A DNA stretch of 40,132 nt from NCBI GenBank assembly GCA_019654215.1, contig BPDI01000026.1:1-40132 (forward strand). The letters are read 5' to 3'. The notes below the pieces were generated by a model. That model was given only the letters and a program-made list of their open reading frames with translations, did no database searches and was not told the DNA's origin. Each line of letters begins with the position of its first letter. Within the stretch, counting starts at the first letter, position 1. The translations under genes and the position numbers were made by a program. Shown piece by piece: positions 1-9,674 of this stretch. Source of the stretch: Gammaproteobacteria bacterium (GTDB lineage: Bacteria; Pseudomonadota; Gammaproteobacteria; Pseudomonadales; Pseudohongiellaceae).

Positions 1-1318
1 GACTGAGATCTTCATCTTTTGCTAACTCATCGAGCTGTTTTTCGACATAGGCTTTATCGATAACCAGTTCTTTGTCTGCACTTACTGCCAGTCCGCAGCA
101 GAAAACGAAACTTCTTCAAGAAGTCTTTCCATTACTGTGTGTAATCGACGGGCCCCGATGTTTTCGGTGCGTTCATTAACTTGCCATGCAGTTTCCGCAA
201 TTTTTTAAATTTCCATCTTTGCTGAATCGAATTTGTAAGTCCCCCGTGCCAAGCAGAGCTTGGTATTGTTCAGTTAAAGATGCATCAGGTTCTTTCAGGA
301 TTTTTTCAAAATCCCCCGCAGAAAGGGGGTCTAGTTCCACTCGAATAGGCAGACGACCTTGCAGCTCAGGTATCAGATCGGAAGGCTTTGATAAATGAAA
401 TGCGCCGGAAGCTATAAACAGAATGTGATCGGTTTTAATACTGCCGTGCTTTGTTGATACAGTTGATCCTTCAATAAGTGGTAACAAATCTCTTTGCACG
501 CCTTCACGGGAAACATTTGCATTTCCATGTTCGTGTTTATTAGTCACTTTGTCTATTTCATCCAGAAAAACTATGCCAGTCTGTTCGGTGGCCTCCACTG
601 CTCGATTCTTAATTTCTTCTTCGTTGATAAGCTTTGAGCTTCCTCTCTTTAACAACTTTAAGCGCCCCATTCACAGTCATTCGTCGAGAGCGTTTCGACC
701 TGTATTCATATTGTTAAACATTGATTTAAGTTGACTGGTCATGTCTTCCAACCCAGGTGGTGCCATGATCTCAACACCGGTTGGGGCTTCTGCAACCTTT
801 ATCTCAATTTCTTTTTCATCCAACTCGCCTTGACGCAATTTCTTACAAAATACTTGCCTTGCGCTGGATTTGTGGAGTCTTCCTGAGGTTTCTCATCCGA
901 GCGTGCCTGAGGTAACAAGGCGTCAAGTATGCGTTCTTCCGCCAAATCTTCAGCAAGATGTTGCACCTTTTGAATTTCAGTCTCTCGAATCATCTTCACT
1001 GCTACATCACTAGATCCCGAATAATAGAATCTACGTCTCTGCCCACATATCCGACTTCAGTAAATTTTGTTGCTTCTACTTTTATAAATGGTGCCTGGCC
1101 AGTCTTGCCAGTCGTCGGGCAATTTCAGTTTTTCCAACACCGGTAGGACCTATCATAAGAATATTCTTGGGAGTAATTTCTGTGCGCAACTCTTCACCCA
1201 ATTGCATGCGTCGCCAACGATTGCGCAATGCAATGGCCACAGCGCGCTTGGCTTTGTTTTGCCCCACAATGTGCTTGTCTAATTCAGAGGTAATCTCTCT
1301 AGGTGTCATCATGGTCAT
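1..1318 (-). CDS. hslU: HslU, ATPase subunit of the HslVU protease (frameshifted, 3' end cut by window edge)
   Basis: AAA+ unfoldase that feeds substrates to the HslV peptidase in the cytoplasm. The N-terminus (from 1318) reads [20 protein letters not shown], followed by Walker [10 protein letters not shown]. Further on come the AEERILD segment of the I-domain, Walker [11 protein letters not shown] (near 550-580), the sensor stretch [25 protein letters not shown], and near the window start [14 protein letters not shown] and [10 protein letters not shown], so only about the last four residues are missing. The reading frame changes at least six times (near 1090, 1005, 845, 700, 180 and 110), yet every HslU segment is present in the right order and amino acids are well conserved between breaks. 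I therefore infer sequence error rather than a pseudogene. It lies 33 bases behind hslV on the same strand, the usual hslVU operon. Confidence 0.93.
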
Positions 1319-1351
1319 TAATGAATCCGTTTAATTGAACTGGAGTTATTT

Positions 1352-1895
1352 CTAGTCAAATTCCAATTCTTCAATGGTGTGTGTGTGATTAGTGTAGACG
1401 CAAATATCAGCCGCAATAGTAAGGCTTTTTTCTACGATTTCTTTTGCACCCAATTCCGTGTTTTGAGTCAGCGCTCTAGCAGCAGACAAAGCGAATGGTC
1501 CGCCGGACCCAATTGCCATGATTGAATCTTCCGGTTCGATCACGTCGCCATTACCGGTGACGATTAACGAAGCTTCTTTATCCGCTACTACTAATAGAAG
1601 CTTCGAGTCGTCTTAATGCTCTCTCTGTTCTCCACAGCTTGGCTAGTTCAACGGCAGCTCGCACCAACTTGCCATGATGCTTCTCTAACTGTTCTTCAAA
1701 TCTTTCGAACAGAGTAAATGCATCGGCTGTGCCTCCAGCGAATCCTGCGAGAACTTGATCTTTATAAAGACGACGAACTTTTCGTGCGTTTCCTTTCAAT
1801 ACAGTGTTGACCTGGGAAACTTGGCCGTCGCCGCCAATTACAACTTTATCCTTTCGTCTTACTGAGACAATAGTTGTGCCGTGATATTGATCCAA
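1352..1895 (-). CDS. hslV: HslV, peptidase subunit of the HslVU protease (one frameshift)
   Basis: Proteasome-beta-like threonine peptidase (Ntn hydrolase) that forms the chamber capped by HslU. The start reads [19 protein letters not shown]. The first Thr of TTIVSVRR (residue 7) is the expected nucleophile, so a six-residue propeptide would be removed, as in Burkholderia/Xanthomonas-type HslV rather than the E. coli form with a single Met. Other family blocks are [52 protein letters not shown] and, after the break, IAIGSGG-type [17 protein letters not shown] and [14 protein letters not shown]. The frame slips near 1590-1600: GAAGCTTCT seems to carry one extra T, and removing it restores [12 protein letters not shown]. 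Total length of about 181 codons is normal. A heat-shock promoter lies just upstream. Confidence 0.95.
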
Positions 1896-1942
1896 TGAAT
1901 CTCTCCTGTCTTATTTCTTTAAAAGTATCACAGAAGCTAGAA

Positions 1943-1969
1943 AATATGGGACTTCCGCCCAATTTCAAG
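1943..1969 (-). promoter_or_regulatory. Sigma-32 (heat-shock) promoter of hslVU
   Basis: On the minus strand the 88-base gap between the SPOR gene and hslV contains CTTGAAA (1963-1969), 12 bases, then CCCATATT (1943-1950). This matches the RpoH consensus CTTGAA / CCCCATnT apart from one C, with spacing about one base shorter than usual, possibly a base-calling deletion. Bases just 5' of the -35 (AACCC) also fit the extended consensus. It lies about 50 bases before the hslV start, and hslVU is a classic sigma-32 regulon operon. Confidence 0.8.
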
Positions 1970-1983
1970 AGGGTTAAATGAAT

Positions 1984-2584
1984 CTATTCTTGGGAATCTA
2001 AAGTGGAAAAGCGCGAGGCTGACTCTTGCAGTTGAATGGTCAGGCTCGGAATGCTGTTGCGCCGCAACAATTGTTGAGCTTCAGAAAGCTGGGCACTGGC
2101 GCTTAGGGCCCTGTTTGCACCAAGTACAGCGTTCTGCCGGGCAACTCTTCAGGCTTTATGATCACGTTTAAACCCAGACCTAATTGGCGCTGCATTTCTT
2201 TTTCGGCTAATTCACGTTGCTGAAAAGCACCAGTTTGCAGCATAAAAGTACCAGTAAATTTTCTCGCTAACCAGTTCAACCGGTGTTGCATCCGTTGGAA
2301 CTTCGTATCGAGGGAGTTCTGTGTAAAACTCAAAATCTATGGGTTATCAGGGGGTTCATCTGTGAAGGTCTCCGCTTCTACCGCATTCGAAGATGCTGCT
2401 ACTGTAGGTTGGGCAACATTAAGGGAGGAACATTTCCAGATAGGTAAAAAAGCACACAAGCGAAAATACCAAGGGTGATACCCACTAGTACACCAGTGAA
2501 CATCAGAGACCAGGCAGGAGGAGCTTCTACTGGTTTTTGTTCTAGGAGCGGCTCAGGTCGAATTTTAGCGAAATCTTGGGTCAT
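1984..2584 (-). CDS. FtsN-like SPOR-domain membrane protein (frameshifted)
   Basis: Bitopic inner-membrane protein that probably binds denuded septal peptidoglycan through a SPOR domain. Starting at ATG 2584 it reads MTQDFAKIRPEPLLEQKPVE, a short cytoplasmic tail. One membrane helix follows (SLMFTGVLVGITLGIFACVL), then a linker, then a SPOR domain beginning FMLQTGAFQQRELAEKEMQR with VIIKPEELPGRTLYLVQTGP and ending LSEAQQLLRRNSIPSLTIQL. At least three frame changes (near 2430, 2340 and 2105) break the frame, but the parts join into about 200 residues. A GTG at 2620 in frame would add 12 residues; I prefer 2584. The position before hslV matches ftsN (E. coli) and the SPOR gene next to hslV in Pseudomonas. 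argS, expected between this gene and priA there, is absent. Confidence 0.85.
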
Positions 2585-2716
2585 ACTACTTTTATTAATA
2601 TAACTATTGAAATTTAACACTTTTATATTTTAAAAATCCTTTTGCCACCTCAATTATCGGTAAAATGGCTGGAAGCTATAGTGCAAAAGTCGCACTTTGT
2701 GAGTAAGCCATCAGAA

Positions 2717-4959
2717 CTAGATCATCTCCCGAGGATCTACGTCCAGGCTCCAGCGTAAGTTTCTCGAGAGTTTAATTTGGTCTATTTGATAGACAAACTG
2801 GGTTAAGAATTGTTGCATTGTAGTCTTGGTTTCAGCTTTAAGAAGTAGGTGGGCTCGATAGCGACCCGCCTTTTTTTCCATTGGTGCCGGCACCGGACCC
2901 ACTGTTCGAATGTTCGAATTCGATTCTTGAATTAGCCTAATGGAAACTTTATTCATTTGTTGTAATAGGTTCATTGATTCATTAAGAGTGTTTCCTTCTG
3001 CTTTTAAAAGAACGAGTTGAGCGAATGGCGGCATGGAAGCCGCTTTTCTTTCTTCCATTAAATACATTGCCAGTTCTTTGTAATTTGTCCGGGTAAGCAT
3101 AGTAAGTACTTTATGAGTTGAGTGGCGAGTTTGAATCGCTACTTCGCCAGATTTTTTCGCTCTTCCTGCTCGTCCAGAAACCTGAGTAACTGTTTGGGCC
3201 ATAAATTCCTGACCACGAAAATCCGGACTGAACAATCCGGCATCCGCATCGATGATGGCAACCAATGTAATAGCTGGAAAATGATGCCCCTTAGCTAATA
3301 TTTGTGTGCCTAACAATATGCAAGGTTCCCCGGTCTGAATTTGATTCAACATGGAAGTGAGTTTGTTTTTACTCCGAGTGCTATCTCGATCTATGCGAAT
3401 GACCGGGATAGTTGAGAAACGCTCTTCTAAAAATTTCTCTAGTCTTTGTGTACCTACACCAATTGTTCCGAGTGCTCCACCATTACAAGTTGGACACACA
3501 GCAGGAATGTGTTTAGTAATTCCGCAATGGTGACAGCGTAAGCTTGGCGGTTTTGCATGCACGGACATTTGGGAAACACAGTCTTCACACTCAGCAATCC
3601 ATCCACAGCTTGCGCAGCTTAAGATAGGTGCAAACCCTCTGCGGTTTATAAATACTAACACCTGATTACCGGCAGTGAGGTGTTGATCGATCTTGCACAG
3701 CAATTGTTCTGAGAAACCAGAATCAAGAATTTCATTTGCGGTATCAATTATCGTTGTTGCTGATGCAATCGCACCTCCCGCTCGTTCTGAAAGAGTTAAG
3801 TAGGAGAACTTTTTTGACTCTGCGTTTTTTAAACTTTCGAGACTTGGGGTCGCGGACCCTAAAATGATAGGAACGTTTTCCTCACGACCACGCATAACAG
3901 CAACATCACGAGCTGAATATCGGAAACCATCTTGCTGTTTAAATGAGCCATCGTGTTCCTCATCTACAATAATAAGACCAAGATTAGGCAAGGGTGTGAA
4001 AATCGCAGAGCGAGTGCCGATTATTATAGCGATAGATCCGGCACGAGCTTTCCTCCATGCTTCTAATCGGTCGTTGTCGGTGAGACCCGAATGCAAAACT
4101 ACAATAGGGCAGTCGAATCTATTACTAAATCGAGTAACCGTTTGTGGAGTTAATCCTATTTCAGGTACCAGCACCAAACATTGCCTGCCTTCGCTTAGAT
4201 GATGCTGCATTACTTGCATGTAAATTTCTGTTTTTCCCGAGCCGGTAACACCATCAATTAAGAAACAGTTGAATTTATCTCCATTAAGTTTTATCGCATC
4301 GAAGGCTTGCTGCTGTTGAGAATTTAACTTTAGTGAGTTTGGATTGACGGAATTCAAGGGAGAAAACAATTCCATCGCGTTCTGGCTTCTTTCAGTCCTT
4401 TCTACGAATTTTTTTTCTTCAAGCGATTTAATAATTGCTGCACTAAAACCTGCTGATTCGATCTCATCTTTGGTAGCACTGGGTTTCTTATTAAAAAATT
4501 CCAGTAGTGCTCTTTGTTTGGGAGCACGGCTTAGAGAATCCAATGTCGGCTGATCGACATTACTGGAAGCCTGATAAACAATTTGCTGCGGGCATAAGGA
4601 TCTACTGCTCCGCAACTTTCCTGGGCTTTCTGTACTTAAAGGACTTCCCCTAAAGGATGGTGGTAATACTGTGCACACCATTGGAGCAAGTTTAATAATT
4701 TTGTTGGAAATATTGGTTCAGAATCCAATACTGCATGAATAGGCTTAAGTTTGTGCAGTTCCAGCTCCGAGTTTGCGGCTTTGTCTAATACATAAGCAAC
4801 GACTTTGCGACGTCCAAAATGAACCTGCACGCGGGTTCCAGTAGCGATTGACTGATTTGACTCAGGTGGTAAATAGTCAAAAATTCTTCTTAGTGGCGAA
4901 GGAACTGCGACTTTATAAATAAGTCCCCTTTGGGATCCACTTGAGATTGAGGCTGACAT
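2717..4959 (-). CDS. priA: PriA, primosomal replication-restart helicase (one frameshift)
   Basis: 3'-5' DNA helicase that recognises stalled forks and reloads the replisome. The N-terminal DNA-binding part (from 4959) reads MSASISSGSQRGLIYKVAVP and continues to TRVQVHFGRRKVVAYVL. The helicase core has Walker A GVTGSGKTE, DEEHDGSFKQ (DExH), GSATPS, and motifs V/VI GTQILAKGHHFP and QVSGRAGRA. Between them is the zinc insert with eight cysteines (CASCGWIAECEDC, then RCHHC and CPTCNG). The frame breaks once near 4640-4680. Total length of about 747 codons fits the family (about 730). It is transcribed divergently from the chorismate mutase gene, with about 170 bases between them. Confidence 0.96.
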
Positions 4960-5131
4960 TAGTACTTAACCGAATTGGAACTTAATTTGTCATCATACTA
5001 AATAGAAATGGAATTATGCGTAAATTTGAGAGTCTGTAACTCTTCAATAGCGGGCTCAGGGCTGGGTCAGAAAAAAGTGTTAGTTTATACTCCTGTCTGC
5101 GGTGTCGTGAGCAGAAAACAAAGGATCAGAA

Positions 5132-5422
5132 ATGTCAGAGCAAGTGCCTGCCGAATTACTCGAAGCGCGAAACAAGATAGACCAAATTGATCACCAACTG
5201 GTCGAGCTGCTTGCTGCTCGATTCCAGCTGACTCTTAAAGTGGGTTTACTAAAAGCGGACCAAGGGCTCGCGGCCTTCGATGAATCCCGTGAGGCCCAAA
5301 AGCTGGATGAGTTGAGAGAACTTTGCCAGGAGCAGGATCTTGATCCAGAACTCATTACCGAACTATTTAAACGCATCATGGAAGAAGTAGTTAAAAACCA
5401 TAACAAGTTAAAGGACATTTAA
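5132..5422 (+). CDS. aroQ: Chorismate mutase, AroQ class (monofunctional)
   Basis: Converts chorismate to prephenate on the way to Phe and Tyr. The 96-residue all-helical protein aligns without gaps with the mutase domain of E. coli PheA at an offset of two. Active-site residues Arg13, Arg30, Lys41, Asp50, Arg53 and Glu54 are all present (E. coli Arg11, Arg28, Lys39, Asp48, Arg51, Glu52). The position of PheA Gln88 falls in KNHNK, where Asn or His stands instead. No prephenate dehydratase or dehydrogenase domain follows, so it is a stand-alone enzyme. A ribosome site (AAAGGA) precedes ATG 5132. Its place between priA and rpmE is not one I recognise from model genomes. Confidence 0.85.
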   Translation: MSEQVPAELLEARNKIDQIDHQLVELLAARFQLTLKVGLLKADQGLAAFDESREAQKLDELRELCQEQDLDPELITELFKRIMEEVVKNHNKLKDI

Positions 5423-5443
5423 TCTCAACTGCCCTTTGGGCGC

Positions 5444-5499
5444 TTGCCAATCGGCATATCTCTTTTTAGAATGCACGCCCCCACTGATAGTGAGGTGGG
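5444..5499 (+). promoter_or_regulatory. Sigma-70 promoter and leader hairpin of rpmE
   Basis: TTGCCA (5444-5449), a 17-base spacer and TAGAAT (5467-5472) form a good housekeeping promoter. The start point would lie near 5479, giving a leader of about 88 bases before rpmE. The leader opens with a short hairpin, CCCAC (5480-5484) pairing with GTGGG (5495-5499). bL31 is reported to regulate its own mRNA in E. coli; whether this hairpin takes part here is inference. Confidence 0.6.
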
Positions 5500-5566
5500 A
5501 TAAAAGTAGATGTGGTGCCTGGTAGAGAACCAATCCAGGTAGCGACGTCAACTAAGAGGAAGTATC

Positions 5567-5776
5567 ATGAAAACAGATATTCACCCTAATTACGGCCCTA
5601 TTAAGGCTACCTGTAGTTGCGGCAATGTCATAGAAACCAAGTCTACCCTGGGCAAAGACATTCTTATTGAAGTTTGCTCAGAGTGTCATCCGTTCTATAC
5701 CGGCAAGCAGAAAATCCTAGACGCTGGTGGTCGAGTGGACCGATTTAAGCGCCGCTTCGGCAATAGAAAACTCTAA
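5567..5776 (+). CDS. rpmE: 50S ribosomal protein bL31 (zinc-binding form)
   Basis: Bridges the large and small subunits at the central protuberance. The 69-residue product begins [20 protein letters not shown] and carries the four zinc-ligand cysteines of the C+ form at 16, 18, 37 and 40 (CSC and CSEC). The C-terminus [11 protein letters not shown] is basic, as usual. ATG 5567 has a strong ribosome site (AGAGGAAG) seven bases upstream. Frame and length are intact. It faces mrcA, which is convergent. Confidence 0.97.
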   Translation: MKTDIHPNYGPIKATCSCGNVIETKSTLGKDILIEVCSECHPFYTGKQKILDAGGRVDRFKRRFGNRKL

Positions 5777-5973
5777 TCTAGCTTTAATCGCATATTGGTC
5801 CAAATTTGCGGATCGCATAAGAAAGAGGTCTTCTAGTTTTTGTCCTCGCTTAATCCTAGCCTACCCAAATGCTATGTCTCGAATTTCGCCTCGAGACGAC
5901 TGCATACAATCTTACTTATGCAATCTTTCGATCTTTAAAATTTTGACCTTAGAGAACTTCGGAGAAACCTTAA
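5777..5973. other. Convergent spacer between rpmE and mrcA
   Basis: I find no gene in these 197 bases. A 7-bp inverted repeat, GTCTCGA (5876-5882) and TCGAGAC (5891-5897) with an 8-base loop, may act as a transcription stop or mRNA end for one or both genes, but it lacks a T-run. In Pseudomonas a malic enzyme gene lies between rpmE and the PBP1A gene; no trace of it is visible here. Confidence 0.4.
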
Positions 5974-8357
5974 TTAGAAGATTATCTCAGTGGAGAGTTC
6001 TTCCTCGTCTTCCTCGTCAATTTCAAGGCCAGGAAGTTGTGTGTCGATGGGTTCTGGTGCTTTTTTCGCTGCGAAAGTATTCGAAGATGGCGTTCGGATC
6101 GCCAGGGGTTGCTGGTTCTCCACTGGTCTCATCGATTAGACGGTCGACAATTCCATCTGGTCGACTCATGGTATTTTCTGGTGCATCTTTAAGTGCTTCG
6201 CGCATGAAATCGATCCAGATTGGTACGGCTACTGTTGCCCTTGTTCGCGCTCACCTAACGGCCCCGGGCGATCGAAACCAACGAACACGGTTGTGGCTAT
6301 GTCTTTATTGAACCCCGGAGAACCAGAGTTCTGTTGGACCATTCGTAGTACCTGTTTTACCGCGTAGATCTCCACGTCTGATTTTCGCGAAAAACCCTGT
6401 TGCCGCTTCCTTCGGTAATAACTGATTCCAACATAGAGTTCAGAATATAGGCGATCCGTTCATCAATGATCCGTGGCGCTGGAATTATTGGATTGCCGCT
6501 TTCATTGGCTTGTTGACTACAATCTTCGCAAACCACTGGGGGTTGGATTGATAAAGTAATCCGTCTATCTCTGTAGAAATTTCTTTGATATACCAGGGAT
6601 CGATTTTGTAGCCACCATTCGCTATAGCTGAGTAACCCGTCACAATTTCGAGGGGTTTGGGAACATCTCTGCTTCCCAACGCGACTGTCAAATCATTGTT
6701 TGGAAAATTCTGAGTTTGAAAACCGAACTTAGCAGCAAAAGGGGAAGTACTTTGTTAGAGCCTAGCTCGTCATAAAGGCGAAACTGCCGGAACGTTGCGG
6801 GATTCTTTTAGCGCGAAGCGCAAAGTAATCGGACCGAGAAAATTATTTTCGTAATTGTTGGGGCCCATAGTCGCCGCGAGTAATTGGTGCATCATTTATT
6901 ATGCTGGACGGCGAATAGCCGTGTTCTAAAGCTGCACCATAAAGAAATGGTTTAAAGTTCGATCCAGGTGGGCGAGGCGTGATCGCACGATTAACCTGGC
7001 TGCGACGAAAATCGTAGCCGCCCACTAGTGCGAGGATTTTTCCATTATCAGGAGACATTGAAACTAAGGCACCTTGAATATCTGGAACCTGGCCTAGCTC
7101 CCATCCCACTTCATCACTTTTAACTCGGATCAAGTCGCCAACTTTAACTGCATCCGAGGCGCTAGACGGAGGGGGCCAAGCTTCGTTTCTGCTGCGAAAT
7201 GTATATGCCCAGGTCATTCCTTCCCACGAAACTGTTATTTTTTCGCCAGTCTTGAGGAGAGCATCAAAAGATTGGTTTTGAACATCAGTAACTATCGCTG
7301 GCATTTGATTGCCGTATGTTGGAATAGGTCCCAGATGTGCTAACCAACCTTCTGTTGGGTCATCGGGATCAGGAGGGTAGTTTGCATCGGGGCCTCGATA
7401 GCCATGACGCTTATCGTAATAAGTTTCTAAACCATCGATCATCGATTTATTGGCTGCTAGTTGCAAGTCGCCATCGATACTGGTGGTGACTTCGAAACCA
7501 CGGGTATAAGTCTCTTCACCAAACTGGTCATAAAGAGTCTGCCGCACCATTTCCGCAATATATGGAGCGGGTACTGCTATGTTTCGATTACGTCGATCCG
7601 CAGTGATCGGTGCATTGTTTGCAGCTTCGAATTCATTCTGTGTAATCATGTTTTCCTTGAGCATATTGCGCAGACGCGTCTCTCTTCTATTTAATGCTCG
7701 CGATGGATTACTAAATGGATTACAGGCGGATGGACAGGGCAATAAAGAAATCATCATAGCTGATTCCGCCAGGGTGAGTTCACTGACATCTTTGCCATAG
7801 TAAACAAAAGAAGCAGCGCCGATGCCATCGGCTCCGGCACCAAAATAAATTGTATTCAAGTAAAGGGTAAGAATTTCTTCCTTGGTAAGTTCTCTTTGAA
7901 TCTGCAAGGCAAAAGGAATCTCTTTAAACTTTCGTAGATAAACATTGTCACTATCGAAAGAGAGATTATTTGCCAATTGCATGGTGATCGTGCTGCCACC
8001 ACCTAGTCGTCGACCTGTGATAAATCCATAAAACCCTCGAAGAAGACTTTGCACGTCAACGCCAGGGTGGGAGTAAAAGCGGACATCTTCGGTGGCGATA
8101 AGGGCATTTATCAAAACTTCCGGAACATCTTCGTATTGCACCGGATTTCGGCGATTGCCTAGCTCGTCAATCAAGCGATTGTCTGCTGTGTAAATTCGAA
8201 GGGGGGTTTCTAATTGCACATCTCGATAGGTTTCTGCGGCGGGAAGCAAAGGAGCCAGATATAAATAGGCTGCCATTGCAACCATTACACCGCTGGTTAT
8301 GCCCGCGGCTAATAGTAGCCCGGTCCATTTGGAGATGATTTTTAACTTATATTTCAC
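5974..8357 (-). CDS. mrcA: Penicillin-binding protein 1A, bifunctional peptidoglycan synthase (frameshifted in 3' third)
   Basis: Polymerises and crosslinks peptidoglycan; anchored in the inner membrane. From 8357: a short cytoplasmic start, one membrane helix (about 11-33), and a GT51 transglycosylase domain with ATEDVRFYSHPGVD and GGSTITMQLANN. Next comes the PBP1A OB-like insert and the transpeptidase domain with the SxxK nucleophile in PGSNFKPF. After several frame changes between 6845 and 6300 come RGKTGTTNGPTE (KTG motif, codons at 6350-6358) and DIATTVF. The tail is acidic (EEDEEELSTEI) and ends at 5974. One break is at a run of six A near 6050. About 794 codons is normal for PBP1A. 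It is divergent from the former pil locus, as ponA is in Pseudomonas. Confidence 0.94.
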
Positions 8358-8879
8358 AGATTGTCAGTTTGCACCAAGAAAATTTCGAAGATTCGCTAGA
8401 TACACTTATTATTAGTCGGACTTCTACCATAAAGCTTGTAATCGATGGTAAAACCTTCGAAAGGAGAATAAACATTATACACCTGCGGTTAGCGAGGCCC
8501 ATCTTGTATGACATTTTGGCCGATTCAAGGTCAAAATTAACAAAGAATGCTGTTTAATTTTTAAGCAATTTTGGACAATTATTGCTTTAGTTGTACTTAG
8601 CTTTAGACTGTTGTGTTGCGATTTTTCATGTTGCTATCAAAAATTCTCCTGTCGTTCAGCTGGCGCGGCCTATAGAGATTTTGGCTTGGTCTTAAACGTA
8701 ATCTGATTGAAGAATTGGTCGCGTAATTCGTTCATTATTAAAAAGCTAAGTTGTTTATTTTGAAAGTTTGATAATTAATGAAAAACTATGCAAAATTTAT
8801 ACTTTGCCGATACTGACAGTCAAAAGAAAAATTCGGCTGAAATTTGCTAAATTATTGTTATTACTAGTATTATTTTCGA
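8358..8879. other. Non-coding AT-rich stretch at the former pilMNOPQ position
   Basis: No convincing gene lies in these 522 bases. A short plus-strand reading frame (8369-8557) contains ISRTSTIKLV, which weakly recalls the start of PilM (the DISSTSVKLL block). pilM would be expected to begin here, divergent from the PBP1A gene. The match is too short to call, and no coding signal follows it. Confidence 0.35.
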
Positions 8880-9031
8880 ACCGGGTTGTTCCGTGGGGAA
8901 AATACGACTACCGAAACCAAAACGCCATTGCTTGGAGATGTTGCTTGTCTCTGCAGCGTGTATAAGCGTAGCTTCAGCGAGACTCGTCGGACCGAATTGC
9001 TAATCTTCATTACTCCGAAGATTATTGCTGA
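8880..9031 (+). pseudogene. pilQ: Relic of the PilQ secretin C-terminus
   Basis: Translation in the frame of TTG 8886 gives [15 protein letters not shown], a short diverged patch, then [21 protein letters not shown]. This is the C-terminal signature of type IV pilus secretins (typically a TKVPLLGD-like block, then a [16 protein letters not shown] block). Between them the usual P..G..F pattern is changed to AC.C..Y, suggesting decay. The frame has a stop at 8865 and nothing upstream resembles the rest of PilQ, so about 50 codons remain of roughly 700. It stays in frame into aroK with no stop. In Pseudomonas and relatives pilQ directly precedes aroK, which supports the identification. Confidence 0.75.
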
Positions 9032-9131
9032 TGTCGCCATTAGATCATTTAGCTTCTACCGATCTCATTGTCACCGCGCTCTACAATTTGCGGTTACAAT
9101 TGCTCCCACCTTATTTCTTGCGGAAAGGTCG

Positions 9132-9656
9132 ATGAAATTTCTGGGTAATGTTTTCCTAGTAGGCCCAATGGGAGTTGGAAAAACCACTATAGGGAAAGTT
9201 CTCGCAGAACAATTGGATCTGCAGTTCTTCGATTCCGACCGGGAGATTGAAACTTCAACTGGGGCTGATATTCCTTGGATTTTTGATGTTGAGGGAGAGA
9301 GCGGATTTCGTGCCAGAGAATCAAAAATGATTGATCAGCTCAGTGGCAAATCAAACATTGTGCTGGCCACCGGAGGCGGCGCAGTTCTCGCGGAAGAAAA
9401 CAGAAAGTACCTTTCAGAGCGCGGCACAGTCGTTTATCTGCAAGCTTCCATCGCTCAACAAGCAGAACGAACAAGCAAGGATAAGAATCGACCGCTTTTA
9501 AAAACGGATGATCCGGAAAAAAAGATTCGTGAATTGATGGAATTAAGAGAGCCTTTATATAGAGAGATTGCTGACATTGTGATTGATACCAACAAACGCA
9601 ATGCTCGCTCAGTTAGCCAAGAGATAAATAAGATTTTGCAAGAGCAATCAGAGTAG
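9132..9656 (+). CDS. aroK: Shikimate kinase AroK
   Basis: Phosphorylates shikimate at the 3-hydroxyl, the fifth step of the shikimate pathway; cytoplasmic. The 174-residue protein from ATG 9132 has Walker [10 protein letters not shown] (11-19), the shikimate-binding FDSD and FRARES segments, ATGGGAV and the lid KNRPLL, then [10 protein letters not shown]. The open frame extends upstream through the PilQ relic to 8886, but a ribosome site GGAAAGG at 9122-9128 and family length fix the start at 9132. aroB follows after 18 bases, the standard aroKB operon. Frame intact. Confidence 0.96.
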   Translation: MKFLGNVFLVGPMGVGKTTIGKVLAEQLDLQFFDSDREIETSTGADIPWIFDVEGESGFRARESKMIDQLSGKSNIVLATGGGAVLAEENRKYLSERGTVVYLQASIAQQAERTSKDKNRPLLKTDDPEKKIRELMELREPLYREIADIVIDTNKRNARSVSQEINKILQEQSE

Positions 9657-9674
9657 AACTAAAGATATTTAATA

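Noticed and set aside
2648..2700. Small inverted repeat AGTGC/GCACT between priA and the SPOR gene as a regulatory site
   Set aside because: Five base pairs only, which is expected by chance; no T-run follows.
5727..6311. Plus-strand frame of 194 residues after rpmE
   Set aside because: It overlaps the clear PBP1A C-terminus on the other strand, has no recognisable domain, and contains low-complexity Arg/Ser text typical of a shadow frame.
8369..8557. Plus-strand frame as an intact gene (62 residues)
   Set aside because: No ribosome site, no family resemblance beyond a ten-residue PilM-like patch, and it lies in decayed DNA.
8886..9656. A 256-residue fusion of a PilQ tail with shikimate kinase
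   Set aside because: aroK has its own ribosome site and correct start at 9132. The in-frame extension is explained by loss of the pilQ stop in a relic.
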